From positions 3,038,001 to 3,102,000 of the forward strand of contig JAXLQR010000002.1 of the NCBI GenBank assembly GCA_046331545.1: a DNA stretch of 64,000 nt, in the 5' to 3' direction. A program made the translations under genes and the position numbers. Source of the stretch: JADJVL01 sp046331545. GTDB taxonomy: Bacteria > Acidobacteriota > Holophagae > Holophagales > Holophagaceae. Shown here in pieces: positions 1-8,142 of this stretch. Under the pieces are notes generated by a model. That model made no database searches, had not been told where the DNA came from, and saw nothing but the letters and a program-made list of their open reading frames with translations. Each line of letters begins with the position of its first letter. Position 1 is the stretch's first letter.

Positions 1-32
1 AAGGCCCGGAAACACGAGGTTTTCCGGGCCTT
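1..32. terminator. Terminator-like hairpin at left edge
   Basis: A perfect 12-bp stem (1-12 with 21-32) encloses an 8-nt loop. It lies about 55 bases downstream of the S9 peptidase stop on the minus strand, so it could end that transcript or serve a gene outside the window. Bases 33-88 hold no other recognisable feature. Confidence 0.6.
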
Positions 33-88
33 CGCGGGGTCCGGACGGCCCCCGGTTTAATCCCATCCGCCCCTGGGGGGAATCGAGA

Positions 89-2284
89 CTATAAATTCCG
101 CTTCAGGAAGTCCCACATCGCGTTCATGCGGGACCACACGTGCTGGGGCGCCCGCGGGCCGTGGTCGGAGCCGGGGTAGAGCTGCAGCTCGTAGGCCTTG
201 CCGGCCTTCTGGAGGGCGTCGATGAGCTGGATGGTGTTCTGGGGATGCACGTTGTCGTCCACGGTGCCGTGCATGATGAGGATCTTCCCGTTGAGGTCCT
301 TGGCCGCCTTCAGCACGGAGCTGGCGTCGTAGCCCTTCGCGTTCTCCGTGGGCAGGCCCATGTAGCGCTCGGTGTAGATGCTGTCGTAGAGCCGGAAGTC
401 GGTGACCGGCGCGCCGACGAAGCCGATCTTCCAGGCCTTGGAGTGCGTCATGGCGAAGGCGGTGAAGTAGCCGCCGTAGCTCCAGCCCTCCAGGGCGACG
501 CGGTCCATGTCCGCCCAGCCCTGGGCCTTCAGCCAGGCCAGGCCGTCCAGCTGGTCCTCCAGCTCCTGGGCGCCCAGGTTGCGCCAGACGCCGTGGGCCG
601 AGGCGATGCCCTTGGCCGACGCGCTGCGGTTGTCGCAGACCCAGACCACGAAGCCCTGCTGGGCGAGGAACTGGTACCAGAGGTTGTCCCGGCCGAAGGC
701 GTCCCGCACCTGCGGCGCCGCGGGCCCGCCGTAGACGTGCTGGAACACCGGGTACTTCCTGGCCGGGTCGAAGTCCGGCGGCAGCACCAGCATGGTCTCC
801 ATGGGGAAGCCGTCCCTCGTCTTCACCTGCTGGTACTTCACGGCGCCCAGCTTCAGGGCCTTGAAGGCGTCGGTGACCTTGGCGTCCACGGTGCGCAGCA
901 GCTTGCCGGCGCCGTCGAAGAGGTCCTGGCGGGGCAGCACGCCGCGGCTGCTCCAGGTGTCGAGGAACGCCGAGAAGGCGGGGTTGAAGCGGACGGCGTG
1001 GGAGCCGGGCTCGGCGGTGAGCCGCGTCAGGCCCGCGTTCGGCGCCTTGCCCTTGAGGTCCACCCGGTAGGCGTCCTGGCCGATGGGACTGCGCTCCGTG
1101 CCGCTGAAGTAGACCTTGCCGGCCTTCTCGTCCACGCCGTGGAAGGCCTTCACCTCCCACGCGCCCGCGGTGACCGCGCCGACGAGCTTGTAGTCCGCGT
1201 CGTAGCGGTAGAGGTGCTGCCAGCCCGTGCGGCTGGACTCCCAGAGGAAGCCGCCGTCCTTCAGGAAGACCGGCAGGGGCAGCCGCTCCTGCCAGGCCTT
1301 GCCGGTCTCCTTGACGACCGACGTCACGCCTTGGCCGTCAAACATCACGAGGTCCAGCCAGGTCTGCACCCGGTCCTGGATCGAGGCCAGCAGGCGGCCC
1401 TTGGGATCCCAGCCCACCTGCACGATCAGCGTCTCCTGGCCCGGGTAGGGATCCTTTATCCAGGTGGTGTGGCCGTCCAGGTCCACCACGCCCAGGGTCG
1501 CCACGGGGTTGGGGTCCCCCACCTTCGGGTAGCGCGCCTGGAGCAGCTTCTGGGGCTGGGTGCGGTCGTCCACCAGGGTGAAGGTGGGCACCTTGGTCTC
1601 GTCGAGGCTGAGGTAGGCGAGGCGCTTGCTGTCCGGCGCCCACCAGTAGCCCTTGAAGGTGCCCCGGCCGTAGACCTCCTCCTGGTAGACCCAGTCCAGG
1701 CGGCCGTTGAAGCGGTTCGCGTCGCCGCCGGTGGTGAGGCGCGTCTCCTTGGCGTCGGCGGTGGTGACCACGTAGAGGTCGTTGCCCCGCAGGAAGGCCA
1801 CGCGGCTGCCGTCGGGGCTGAAGGAGGCCTCGTCCTCGCTCCCGGGCGCGTTCGTGAGCCGCCGCGCGGCGAGGCTTCCCAGGTCCACGAGGTAGAGGTC
1901 CTCGGCCACGTCGGCGAGGAAGGCCGAGCGGTCCTCGTTCCAGGTGAAGGCCCCGCGCCCCAGGGCCTGCTTGGCGGCCTTCTCCTCGGCGCCGGCCGCC
2001 TGCAGGGCCGCCAGCACCTTCCCGGCGTCCATGAGGGGCTTCGCCTCGAAGGTCCTCGGGTCCACGCGCAGGAGGCTCACGGAGCCCTTCGCCCGGTCCA
2101 CGCGCGTCTCGAGGAGGTCGCCGTCCTTCAGCCACTGGAGCCGCGTGGACGGCATCTCGAGGTAGGCCACCTTCTTCGTGGGGTGGTAGAGGGACTCCAG
2201 GCTCAGCGCCCCGGGCAGGGGCTGGGCCGCCTCCTGGGCCGAGAGGCCGGCGCAGAGGAGGAGCAGGGCGGCGGGGTGGCGCAT
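89..2284 (-). CDS. S9 family prolyl oligopeptidase / dipeptidyl peptidase IV-like
   Basis: This 731-residue secreted serine peptidase belongs to clan SC, family S9 (DPP-IV type). A short signal peptide (about residues 1-16, ending LSAQ) precedes a beta-propeller of roughly residues 80-470 and a C-terminal alpha/beta-hydrolase. The catalytic serine sits in GWSYGG near residue 602, the aspartate in HGTVDDNVH near 675 and the histidine in GSDHGPR near 706, so the triad is intact. The family removes dipeptides from proline-containing peptides, here presumably in the periplasm. It lies downstream of an M24 Xaa-Pro peptidase on the same strand, which suggests a shared role in proline-peptide breakdown. 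A TACACT box lies about 30 bases upstream of the ATG. Confidence 0.93.
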   Translation of the reverse strand: MRHPAALLLLCAGLSAQEAAQPLPGALSLESLYHPTKKVAYLEMPSTRLQWLKDGDLLETRVDRAKGSVSLLRVDPRTFEAKPLMDAGKVLAALQAAGAEEKAAKQALGRGAFTWNEDRSAFLADVAEDLYLVDLGSLAARRLTNAPGSEDEASFSPDGSRVAFLRGNDLYVVTTADAKETRLTTGGDANRFNGRLDWVYQEEVYGRGTFKGYWWAPDSKRLAYLSLDETKVPTFTLVDDRTQPQKLLQARYPKVGDPNPVATLGVVDLDGHTTWIKDPYPGQETLIVQVGWDPKGRLLASIQDRVQTWLDLVMFDGQGVTSVVKETGKAWQERLPLPVFLKDGGFLWESSRTGWQHLYRYDADYKLVGAVTAGAWEVKAFHGVDEKAGKVYFSGTERSPIGQDAYRVDLKGKAPNAGLTRLTAEPGSHAVRFNPAFSAFLDTWSSRGVLPRQDLFDGAGKLLRTVDAKVTDAFKALKLGAVKYQQVKTRDGFPMETMLVLPPDFDPARKYPVFQHVYGGPAAPQVRDAFGRDNLWYQFLAQQGFVVWVCDNRSASAKGIASAHGVWRNLGAQELEDQLDGLAWLKAQGWADMDRVALEGWSYGGYFTAFAMTHSKAWKIGFVGAPVTDFRLYDSIYTERYMGLPTENAKGYDASSVLKAAKDLNGKILIMHGTVDDNVHPQNTIQLIDALQKAGKAYELQLYPGSDHGPRAPQHVWSRMNAMWDFLKRNL

Positions 2285-2353
2285 GGGGACTCCCAGGGGA
2301 TGGAAGGAGTGTATCGCAAGACGAGGGAAGTCCCGCGGAGGCCGGTTTCCGGG

Positions 2354-3682
2354 CTATTCCGGCAGGGCTTCCCGGGTCAGGTTGCGGTGCCCGTCCGGTG
2401 TGACCAGGACGTTGTCCTCGATGCGGATCCCTCCCAGCGGACTCAGTTCGTCGATGAGCGTCCAGTCGAACTTCGCCGCGTGCTCCCCCTCCCGGAAGGG
2501 CCGCAGCAGCATGCCGATGAAGTAGAGGCCGGGCTCCACGGTGAAGACGTGGCCCGCCTCGATCATGCGGGTGGTGCGCAGGAAGGGGTGCTCCGGCGGC
2601 TGGGGGGCCGGCGTGCCGTCGACGTTGAGCTGCTTGCCCGCCACGTCGTGGACCTGGATGCCGAGATGGTGGCCCAGGCCGTGGGGGAAGAAGGCCTTCA
2701 CCAGGCGTTGGTGCACGGCCTCGTCCAGGCTCACGTTCCGCAGGATGCCGTGGTCGAGGAGGATCCGCCCGATGAGGACGTGGGCCTGCTGGTGGAAGTC
2801 GCCGTAGTGCAGGCCGGGCTTCACCATCGCGCAGAGGTCCTGCTGGGTCTTCGCCATGGCGGAGGCCAGGGCCTTGAAGCGGTCGTCGCAGGCCGGCGCG
2901 CACCAGGTGCGGGTGATGTCGGAGGCATACCCGTGGCAGCGGGCCCCGGCGTCCAGCAGCAGCACGCGGCCGTCGCGCACCTGGGGCCGCTTGCCGTGGT
3001 AGTGGAGGATGGCGCCCATCTCGTCGAGGGCCACGATGGTGGTGTAGGGCAGGTCCTCGTCCACGCAGCCCACGGCCTTGACGTAGGCCCAGTGGATCTC
3101 CAACTCCGAGGCGCCGTCCAGGAAGGCCGCCTTCGCCGCGCGGTGGCCCCGGGCGCCCATCACCTGGGCCTCGGCGATGCAGGCCAGCTCGTAGTCCGAC
3201 TTGAAGCTGCGGCACCAGTCCAGGTGCTTGGTGAGATGCTCCGGATTGAGGGCCAGGCCCGCGGCCTGGGCCCTGGCGGTCTCCTCGCCGAGGTAGGCGC
3301 CCTTGCCGCAGTCCCCCAGCGCCTTCCAGACCTCTTCTTCCGTGCCGCATTCCACGAGGTCGAAGCCCTCGAGCCAGTAGGGGGTGCCCAGCGGCGCCTG
3401 GAGGTACCAGAAGTCCTCGGGGGCGTAGCGGATGAGGAGGGGCTTCCTGCCCGGCTGGATCTTCAACACGTGGTGCGGGCCCTCCAGCGGGCACCAGTGG
3501 AGGAAGTGGGGCACCGCGTAGAAGGAGGCCTCCCGGTCGTCGGCGAAGTAGACGAAGTGCTGGCCCGAGCTGATCACCAGGGTGTCGAAGCCCGTGCGGG
3601 CCAGGGCCGCCTCGGCGTCCCGCTGGCGCTGGGCGAGGTGGTCGCGGAAGAGGGCGGCGAGGTCGGTCTGGAGGGCTTCCAC
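2354..3682 (-). CDS. M24 family Xaa-Pro dipeptidase (PepQ-like)
   Basis: This 442-residue metallopeptidase has a creatinase-like N-terminal half and a pita-bread M24 catalytic half. The dinuclear metal ligands are visible: Asp in LLLDAG and SDITRTW, His in HGLGHHLG, Glu in FTVEPGLY and Glu in RIEDNVLV. The family hydrolyses Xaa-Pro dipeptides in the cytoplasm. The start is a GTG preceded by AGGAG at good spacing. It lies between mqnA and the S9 peptidase on the same strand with gaps of about 60-70 bases. Closely related aminopeptidase P cannot be excluded, but the length and lack of a signal peptide favour the dipeptidase. Confidence 0.9.
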   Translation of the reverse strand: MEALQTDLAALFRDHLAQRQRDAEAALARTGFDTLVISSGQHFVYFADDREASFYAVPHFLHWCPLEGPHHVLKIQPGRKPLLIRYAPEDFWYLQAPLGTPYWLEGFDLVECGTEEEVWKALGDCGKGAYLGEETARAQAAGLALNPEHLTKHLDWCRSFKSDYELACIAEAQVMGARGHRAAKAAFLDGASELEIHWAYVKAVGCVDEDLPYTTIVALDEMGAILHYHGKRPQVRDGRVLLLDAGARCHGYASDITRTWCAPACDDRFKALASAMAKTQQDLCAMVKPGLHYGDFHQQAHVLIGRILLDHGILRNVSLDEAVHQRLVKAFFPHGLGHHLGIQVHDVAGKQLNVDGTPAPQPPEHPFLRTTRMIEAGHVFTVEPGLYFIGMLLRPFREGEHAAKFDWTLIDELSPLGGIRIEDNVLVTPDGHRNLTREALPE

Positions 3683-3742
3683 GGGGGCTCCTGGTGATAT
3701 ATCAATCCTGACCGCATCCCGATCGCCGGGGGAAGGGCCTCT

Positions 3743-4555
3743 TCAAAGGAACCGCAACGGCAGGTGCTCCGGGGCGAAGCCGTGCTTCACGGCCTTCTCG
3801 AAGAAGAGGCTGAGGCTGCGGATCTCGGCCTCGCCGAGCTGGTAGCGGATGTTCTCGGTGAGGTACTCGGTGAGTTCCAGCTTGGTCCAGGGGATGTGGC
3901 GGCGGGCCTCCTCGACGATCTCGGGAAGGTGGGCGAGGCCGGCCTCCAGGCTCTTGTGGAAGAAGGGGGCGACGCCGCCGGGGACCGGCAGCTCCGGCGC
4001 GGCCTCCTGGACGGTCCAGAGGGCGAAGACGAAGGGCAGGCCGGTCCAGGCGTGCCACTCCTCGGCGAGGTCCAGCACCAGCAGCCCGTCCTTGGCGGCG
4101 CGCATGCTCTGGTCGCCGATCATGAGGGCGGCGTCGCAGGCGGCCAGCATGGCTTCCGCGTCGGGGCCCATGTCGGTGACGGCGGGGCTGGCGCCGTAGC
4201 GCTCCCGCAGGAGGATCTGGGCGAGGACGACGGAGGTGCGGGAGCTGGTGTCCAGGGCGAGGGTCCTGATCTCCTCCGGCGGCACCTTGGAGAGGACGAC
4301 GACGCTGCGGACGCGCTTGGGGCTGGCGATGCAGAGGCCGGGGACGATGCGCAGGCCCGGGATGCGCAGGTACTCGATGGAGCTGATGAGCCCGGCGTCC
4401 ACCTCGCCGGCCCGGAGCTGGTCGGCGCAGGCGGAGGGGACGTGGAACTTCAGGTGGAAGTGCTCGTAGCCCAGGCCGTGCTTGAACCCGTAGTTCAGGG
4501 GGGCGGCATTGAGGTAGTCGATGATGGAGAGGCGGAACGGGCGGGACGCGGCCAT
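3743..4555 (-). CDS. mqnA: Menaquinone biosynthesis protein MqnA (chorismate dehydratase)
   Basis: This 270-residue periplasmic-binding-protein-fold enzyme carries the MqnA start IIDYLNAAPLNYGF and the conserved core SSIEYLRIPGL. The family dehydrates chorismate to 3-enolpyruvyl-benzoate, the first step of the futalosine pathway to menaquinone. MqnD has a similar fold but a different N-terminal signature, so MqnA is preferred. No other mqn gene is in the window. The gene is divergent from ogt across only 30 bases, and TAGACT (minus strand, 4562-4567) ends 6 nt before the ATG with no Shine-Dalgarno sequence, suggesting a leaderless message. Confidence 0.88.
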   Translation of the reverse strand: MAASRPFRLSIIDYLNAAPLNYGFKHGLGYEHFHLKFHVPSACADQLRAGEVDAGLISSIEYLRIPGLRIVPGLCIASPKRVRSVVVLSKVPPEEIRTLALDTSSRTSVVLAQILLRERYGASPAVTDMGPDAEAMLAACDAALMIGDQSMRAAKDGLLVLDLAEEWHAWTGLPFVFALWTVQEAAPELPVPGGVAPFFHKSLEAGLAHLPEIVEEARRHIPWTKLELTEYLTENIRYQLGEAEIRSLSLFFEKAVKHGFAPEHLPLRFL

Positions 4556-4561
4556 GATGGA

Positions 4562-4567
4562 AGTCTA
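4562..4567 (-). promoter_or_regulatory. Putative -10 box TAGACT of mqnA (leaderless)
   Basis: TAGACT on the minus strand ends 6 nt before the mqnA ATG, which would place the transcription start at or next to the start codon. The same box/ATG spacing recurs at several other genes in the window. No convincing -35 was assigned. Confidence 0.45.
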
Positions 4568-4585
4568 AACCCCGAGGCCCCCGCG

Positions 4586-5113
4586 ATGCCTCCCGCCGCG
4601 ACCTGGACCCACTTCGTGGACACGCCCGTGGGCGTGCTGGAGGCGGTCTTCGACGCCAAGGGGCGGCTCAAGATCCTCTCCTTCCGCCCGCGGCTGGACC
4701 GCGCCGCCGAGCCGACGCCGGAACCCCCCGCCGTCACGAAGGCCTTCGGCTTCCTGGGCCAGCAGCTCGACGCCTACTTCCACGGCCGCCTGCGCACCTT
4801 CAACGTCCCCATGGACCCCGACGGCTCGCCCTTCCAGCAGCGGGTCTGGGGCATGCTCCTGCAGGTCCCCTACGGCAAGACCACCACCTACGCCGACCTC
4901 GCCCGCCACCTCGGCGACCCCAAGCTCACCCGCGCCGTCGGCGGCGCGAATGGCCACAACCCGATCCCGATCCTCATCCCCTGCCATCGCGTCATCGGGG
5001 CGGACGGGTCGCTGACGGGGTATGGGGGCGGGCTGGAGCGGAAGGAGTTCCTGCTGAGGCTGGAGGGGGTGCTGCAGGCGGGGGCGCCGAAGCTGTTCGA
5101 GGAGGAGGGCTGA
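4586..5113 (+). CDS. ogt: Methylated-DNA--protein-cysteine methyltransferase (Ogt type)
   Basis: This 175-residue protein transfers alkyl groups from O6-alkylguanine in DNA to its own cysteine, repairing the base in one suicidal reaction. The active-site motif IPCHRVIG is present, followed by the conserved GYGGGLERKEFLL helix, and the HTH region with VPYGKTTTYADLA precedes it. The length matches single-domain Ogt/MGMT. The ATG at 4586 was chosen because the recognisable family N-terminus (a TPVG strand) begins just after it; the open frame extends further upstream but only antisense to mqnA. It is divergent from mqnA. Confidence 0.93.
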   Translation: MPPAATWTHFVDTPVGVLEAVFDAKGRLKILSFRPRLDRAAEPTPEPPAVTKAFGFLGQQLDAYFHGRLRTFNVPMDPDGSPFQQRVWGMLLQVPYGKTTTYADLARHLGDPKLTRAVGGANGHNPIPILIPCHRVIGADGSLTGYGGGLERKEFLLRLEGVLQAGAPKLFEEEG

Positions 5114-5443
5114 AGGCAGCGGTGGTGCGCCAATGTGAGGGCTTGGCTCCGTTCTGCCCTGAGTCAACACTCTGCGGTCACTGGCCAGGATGGATCTGGC
5201 AGGTAGACGACTCGGAGCCTCCCATCGTCCAAGTGTCGCGCCTACCATGGACCAAGATGAACCGCCGAGTACAAGCCTCCTGCGCTTTCCTCGTCACGAG
5301 GCTCATGTGCAACACGAAGCGTTCCGCATGCAGTGACCCTCAGACTTCCCAGGCACCACACCGCAGTAGTTCATAAAATTGAGATTTATTCATTTTAGCT
5401 GCGAAAGTACACACACTAAACACACGTTCTTCCCCTGAAACAC
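5114..5443. other. Intergenic region without a gene; left edge of AT-richer segment
   Basis: No reading frame with codon structure, RNA gene or strong hairpin is apparent. The right half (from about 5370) becomes visibly AT-rich and leads into the DUF2971 gene. It probably contains the promoter of that gene, but no convincing -35/-10 pair could be assigned. Confidence 0.5.
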
Positions 5444-6304
5444 ATGCTCGTACACAGAACCTATCAACCCACACAACCCGAGATCCTCTACCACTACTGT
5501 TCGGCGGAGGCCATGCTCGCAATCTGCAGCAGCAAAAAGCTCAGATTCAGCGACGTCTTCTCTATGAATGACTGTATGGAGATGCATTGGGGATACGGAA
5601 TTTGGGAACTCGCTGCTAGTGAATTGATTAACGAGCTTGGTAAGGAATTCCTCGATGAGATAGATAAAAATATTCACGTTTCTGGGTTATTGGGGCTCCC
5701 TGTAATTTCATGTCTCTCTCTCCAAGGCGATGTGCTGAGTCAGTGGAGAGCTTATGCGGATGATGGAAAAGGCTATGCTATTGGATTCCGATCAAACCAG
5801 CTTGCAAAGATGCCAGTTCGTCCCATACGAGTGCTCTACGACAAGGGAGCGCAAATCCGAGAAGTGAAAACCACAGTCCAGGCTATCCACGCAGCAATGT
5901 TGGCGGGTGGTCTGGATGAGCTGGGTGGTTTCAGCTCTCTTTGTTTCGGGCTCGCCACTGACCTTGCGGCATTAAAGAACCCCGCATTTTTCGAAGAGCA
6001 GGAAGTTCGATTGGTTCACCTTCTTGATCTCCGAAGAGGCAATTCCTCCCTCCATTTAGTCGATGAGGGCGGTACAGCCTTTGGGGCAGAGGTGCCCGGA
6101 GAACCGGTTTCTTTTCTGATCCGAGGTGACACTCCTGCCGCATTCATTGATTTGAAATTTGCGAAAGATGGGGAACCCAACGCGATCGCTGAAGTCGTTA
6201 TTGGCCCGAAAAACCACGCCCTGCCTAGTGGCATTTCGATCTTTTTAGAGACGTTGGGGCTCAATTCAGTGAAAGTCCGAAAATCAATAGCTTCTTACCG
6301 ATAA
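5444..6304 (+). CDS. DUF2971 domain-containing protein
   Basis: This 286-residue protein matches the DUF2971 pattern: ILYHYCSAEAML near the start, LRFSDVFSMND about residue 40, and SQWRAYADDGKGYAIGF about residue 100-115. The biochemical function of the family is not known to me; members are often found in variable genome regions, sometimes near defence genes. Codon use differs sharply from the neighbours, with many A/T third positions, and the AT-rich flanks share this, so horizontal acquisition is likely. No Shine-Dalgarno sequence is apparent before the ATG. No partner gene lies beside it, so it stands alone between ogt and speD. Confidence 0.8.
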   Translation: MLVHRTYQPTQPEILYHYCSAEAMLAICSSKKLRFSDVFSMNDCMEMHWGYGIWELAASELINELGKEFLDEIDKNIHVSGLLGLPVISCLSLQGDVLSQWRAYADDGKGYAIGFRSNQLAKMPVRPIRVLYDKGAQIREVKTTVQAIHAAMLAGGLDELGGFSSLCFGLATDLAALKNPAFFEEQEVRLVHLLDLRRGNSSLHLVDEGGTAFGAEVPGEPVSFLIRGDTPAAFIDLKFAKDGEPNAIAEVVIGPKNHALPSGISIFLETLGLNSVKVRKSIASYR

Positions 6305-6461
6305 TCGATAACGCGTCACTGATCGAATCACCTCAACCCAACGGAAGCTTCTTCAAGAAAGGCGGACCAAAGCTCCGGCTGGGGAAGGCTCTGTAATCTC
6401 GTATTGGTCAATTTGGTCTGAAGTGCGCCTAGGAAAGGGCCCAGACGCCGCGAGTCGAACC

Positions 6462-6833
6462 CTAGCGCGTCTCCGGCTCGAAGACCCGCAGCGGCCCGCG
6501 GCTCACTTCCACCGTCTCCACCTTCGCGCAGCGGAAGGCCGCCTTCAGGTGCTCGAGGGCGCGCTCCGAATCCACCTTCCCGCAGGTGAAGAAGTCCACC
6601 GCGGCGAAGGCGTGCTCGGGCCAGGTGTGGATGGCGAGGTGGCTCTCGGCGATGACCACCACGCCGCTGATGCCGCCGCCGCCGCTGAAGCGGTGGAAGC
6701 TGTGGGTCACCACCGTCGCGCCGGCGGCCTGGGCGGCGCCCAGCATCGCGGCCGTCACCCCGTCCAGGTCGGCCAGGGCCGAAGGGTCGCAGCCTCCGAA
6801 TTCAGCCAGGAGGTGGCGTCCGAGGGGGGACAT
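6462..6833 (-). CDS. speD: S-adenosylmethionine decarboxylase proenzyme
   Basis: This 123-residue pyruvoyl enzyme supplies decarboxylated SAM for spermidine synthesis. The N-terminus SPLGRHLLAEFGGCDP is typical of the short bacterial/archaeal SpeD class. The self-cleavage site is the Glu-Ser bond in IAESHLAIHTWPE, whose serine becomes the pyruvoyl group; a conserved cysteine follows in FFTCGKVDSE. The ATG at 6833 gives the normal family length; a longer open frame upstream lacks similarity. A TATCCT box ends 8 nt before the ATG. No spermidine synthase is adjacent. Confidence 0.92.
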   Translation of the reverse strand: MSPLGRHLLAEFGGCDPSALADLDGVTAAMLGAAQAAGATVVTHSFHRFSGGGGISGVVVIAESHLAIHTWPEHAFAAVDFFTCGKVDSERALEHLKAAFRCAKVETVEVSRGPLRVFEPETR

Positions 6834-6867
6834 GGTGGGTAAGGATAGTGCGGTCCCCGGGCGCGGT

Positions 6868-8142
6868 CTAACCCGTTTCCGCGTTCCGCTCGAAGCGCCC
6901 CACGAACTCGGCGTGCACGGTGTTCGGGAAGAGGTCCAGCACCGCCAGGTGCTTGAGCCGCCACGCCGGGCCCAGGCGCTTGGCGTCCCGGCAGAAGGCC
7001 GCACCGTCGCAGCCCACCAGCACGAGGGTGGAGGCGCCGGCGGACTGGAGGCGCTCAGCCAGGCCTTCCCCCAGGCCCTCCCGGGGCGGATCCAGCAGGA
7101 TCGCGTCCCCGGGGGCGCCGAGGCCCTCGGGCAGCCAGGTCCCGACGTCGCCGGCCCGGACCTCGAAGTCCAGCTGCAGGGCCGACAGGTTCTTCTTCGC
7201 GAAGCCCACGGCGGTCTCGTCGGATTCCACCAGCTCGAAGCGCTTGAAGCGGTCCTTGAGCATGGCCGAGAACAGTCCCACGCCGCCGTAGAGGTCGAAG
7301 AGCGTCCCGCCCCGCAGGTCCCAGCCCTCCAGCACGGTCTTGAAGGCGTCCCAGGCCCAGGGCGGGCAGGCCTGGAAGAAGCCCCCGGGGCGGTGGCGCA
7401 GGCGCAGGCCGTCGAAGGTCTGCACCGCGGCCTCGTCGCTGCGCAGGAAGCCGTCGGGTTCCAGGATCCAGGCCCGGCCCCCTTCGTCGCAGGCCCAGAC
7501 CACGCCTTCCGGCGTGCCCGTGGCCAGCTCCCAGCGCTGGGGCCGGGTGGGCAGGGCCTTCGCCGCCAGGGCCTCCCGGAAGCGGGGCAGGGCGCTCCGC
7601 AGCGCGCCCGCCGCCGCCGGGCAGTCCGAGACCTCCACGAGCGCGTGGCTGCGCCGCCGGTGGAAGCCCAGGCGCTTCCCGTCCCAGTGGAGCTGGATGC
7701 GGTGGCGCCGGGCGTCAGGGGGCGCGGGGTGCCAGGTCCAGGCCGGCGCGTCGGGCAGGGCGCGGTGGAGCAGGTCCTCCACCATGAGGCGCTTCAGATC
7801 CCCGGCGGACGCGCCGGCCTCCCAGAGGTCGCAGCCGCCGCAGGCCTCCGCCACCGGGCAGGCGGCCGGCGCCCGGCGGGGGTCGCGGACCGTCCAGGCC
7901 TTCACCTCCCCTTCGCCGTGGCGGGACTTCCACGTCACGACCGCCTCGACGGCCTCGCCGGGGAAGAGGGCCAGGGGCGCCCGCAGCAGCAGCAGGCGGC
8001 CGTCGGCGGCATGGGCCAGTCCCGCGCCGCCCCAGGCCAGGCGCTCGATTTTTCCGGCCCAGGCTTCCCCCGGGACCCTGGGGCTCCGATATGCTGGGGA
8101 CCCTTTCCCCCCCGGCCTGCCCCCCTTCGCCATGCGACTCAC
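6868..8142 (-). CDS. Fe-S class I SAM-dependent RNA (uracil-C5) methyltransferase, RlmC/RlmD/TrmA family
   Basis: This 424-residue enzyme has a TRAM-like beta-barrel (about residues 15-75), an Fe-S cysteine set (C-x5-C-x2-C in CPVAEACGGC plus a later cysteine in SDCPAAAG), and a Rossmann methyltransferase domain with DLYGGVGLFS and LDPPREGL. The catalytic cysteine is expected in LVGCDGAAFC. The family makes 5-methyluridine in rRNA or tRNA; the exact target cannot be told from sequence. The GTG at 8142 is preferred because GGAGG precedes it by 6 nt; an ATG three codons later (8133) is the alternative. The start region overlaps the start of the divergent HD-GYP gene. Confidence 0.85.
   Translation of the reverse strand: MSRMAKGGRPGGKGSPAYRSPRVPGEAWAGKIERLAWGGAGLAHAADGRLLLLRAPLALFPGEAVEAVVTWKSRHGEGEVKAWTVRDPRRAPAACPVAEACGGCDLWEAGASAGDLKRLMVEDLLHRALPDAPAWTWHPAPPDARRHRIQLHWDGKRLGFHRRRSHALVEVSDCPAAAGALRSALPRFREALAAKALPTRPQRWELATGTPEGVVWACDEGGRAWILEPDGFLRSDEAAVQTFDGLRLRHRPGGFFQACPPWAWDAFKTVLEGWDLRGGTLFDLYGGVGLFSAMLKDRFKRFELVESDETAVGFAKKNLSALQLDFEVRAGDVGTWLPEGLGAPGDAILLDPPREGLGEGLAERLQSAGASTLVLVGCDGAAFCRDAKRLGPAWRLKHLAVLDLFPNTVHAEFVGRFERNAETG

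Noticed and set aside
140..3697. Very long open frame on the plus strand across the S9 and M24 genes
   Set aside because: It is antisense to two genes with intact catalytic motifs, and its product is Val/Gly/His/Arg-rich with no domain, a typical effect of high GC.
6445..6465. tRNA remnant next to the DUF2971 islet
   Set aside because: Only a T-arm-like GGGTTCGACTC string is seen; no acceptor, anticodon or D-arm can be paired, so it is mentioned only as a possible attachment trace.
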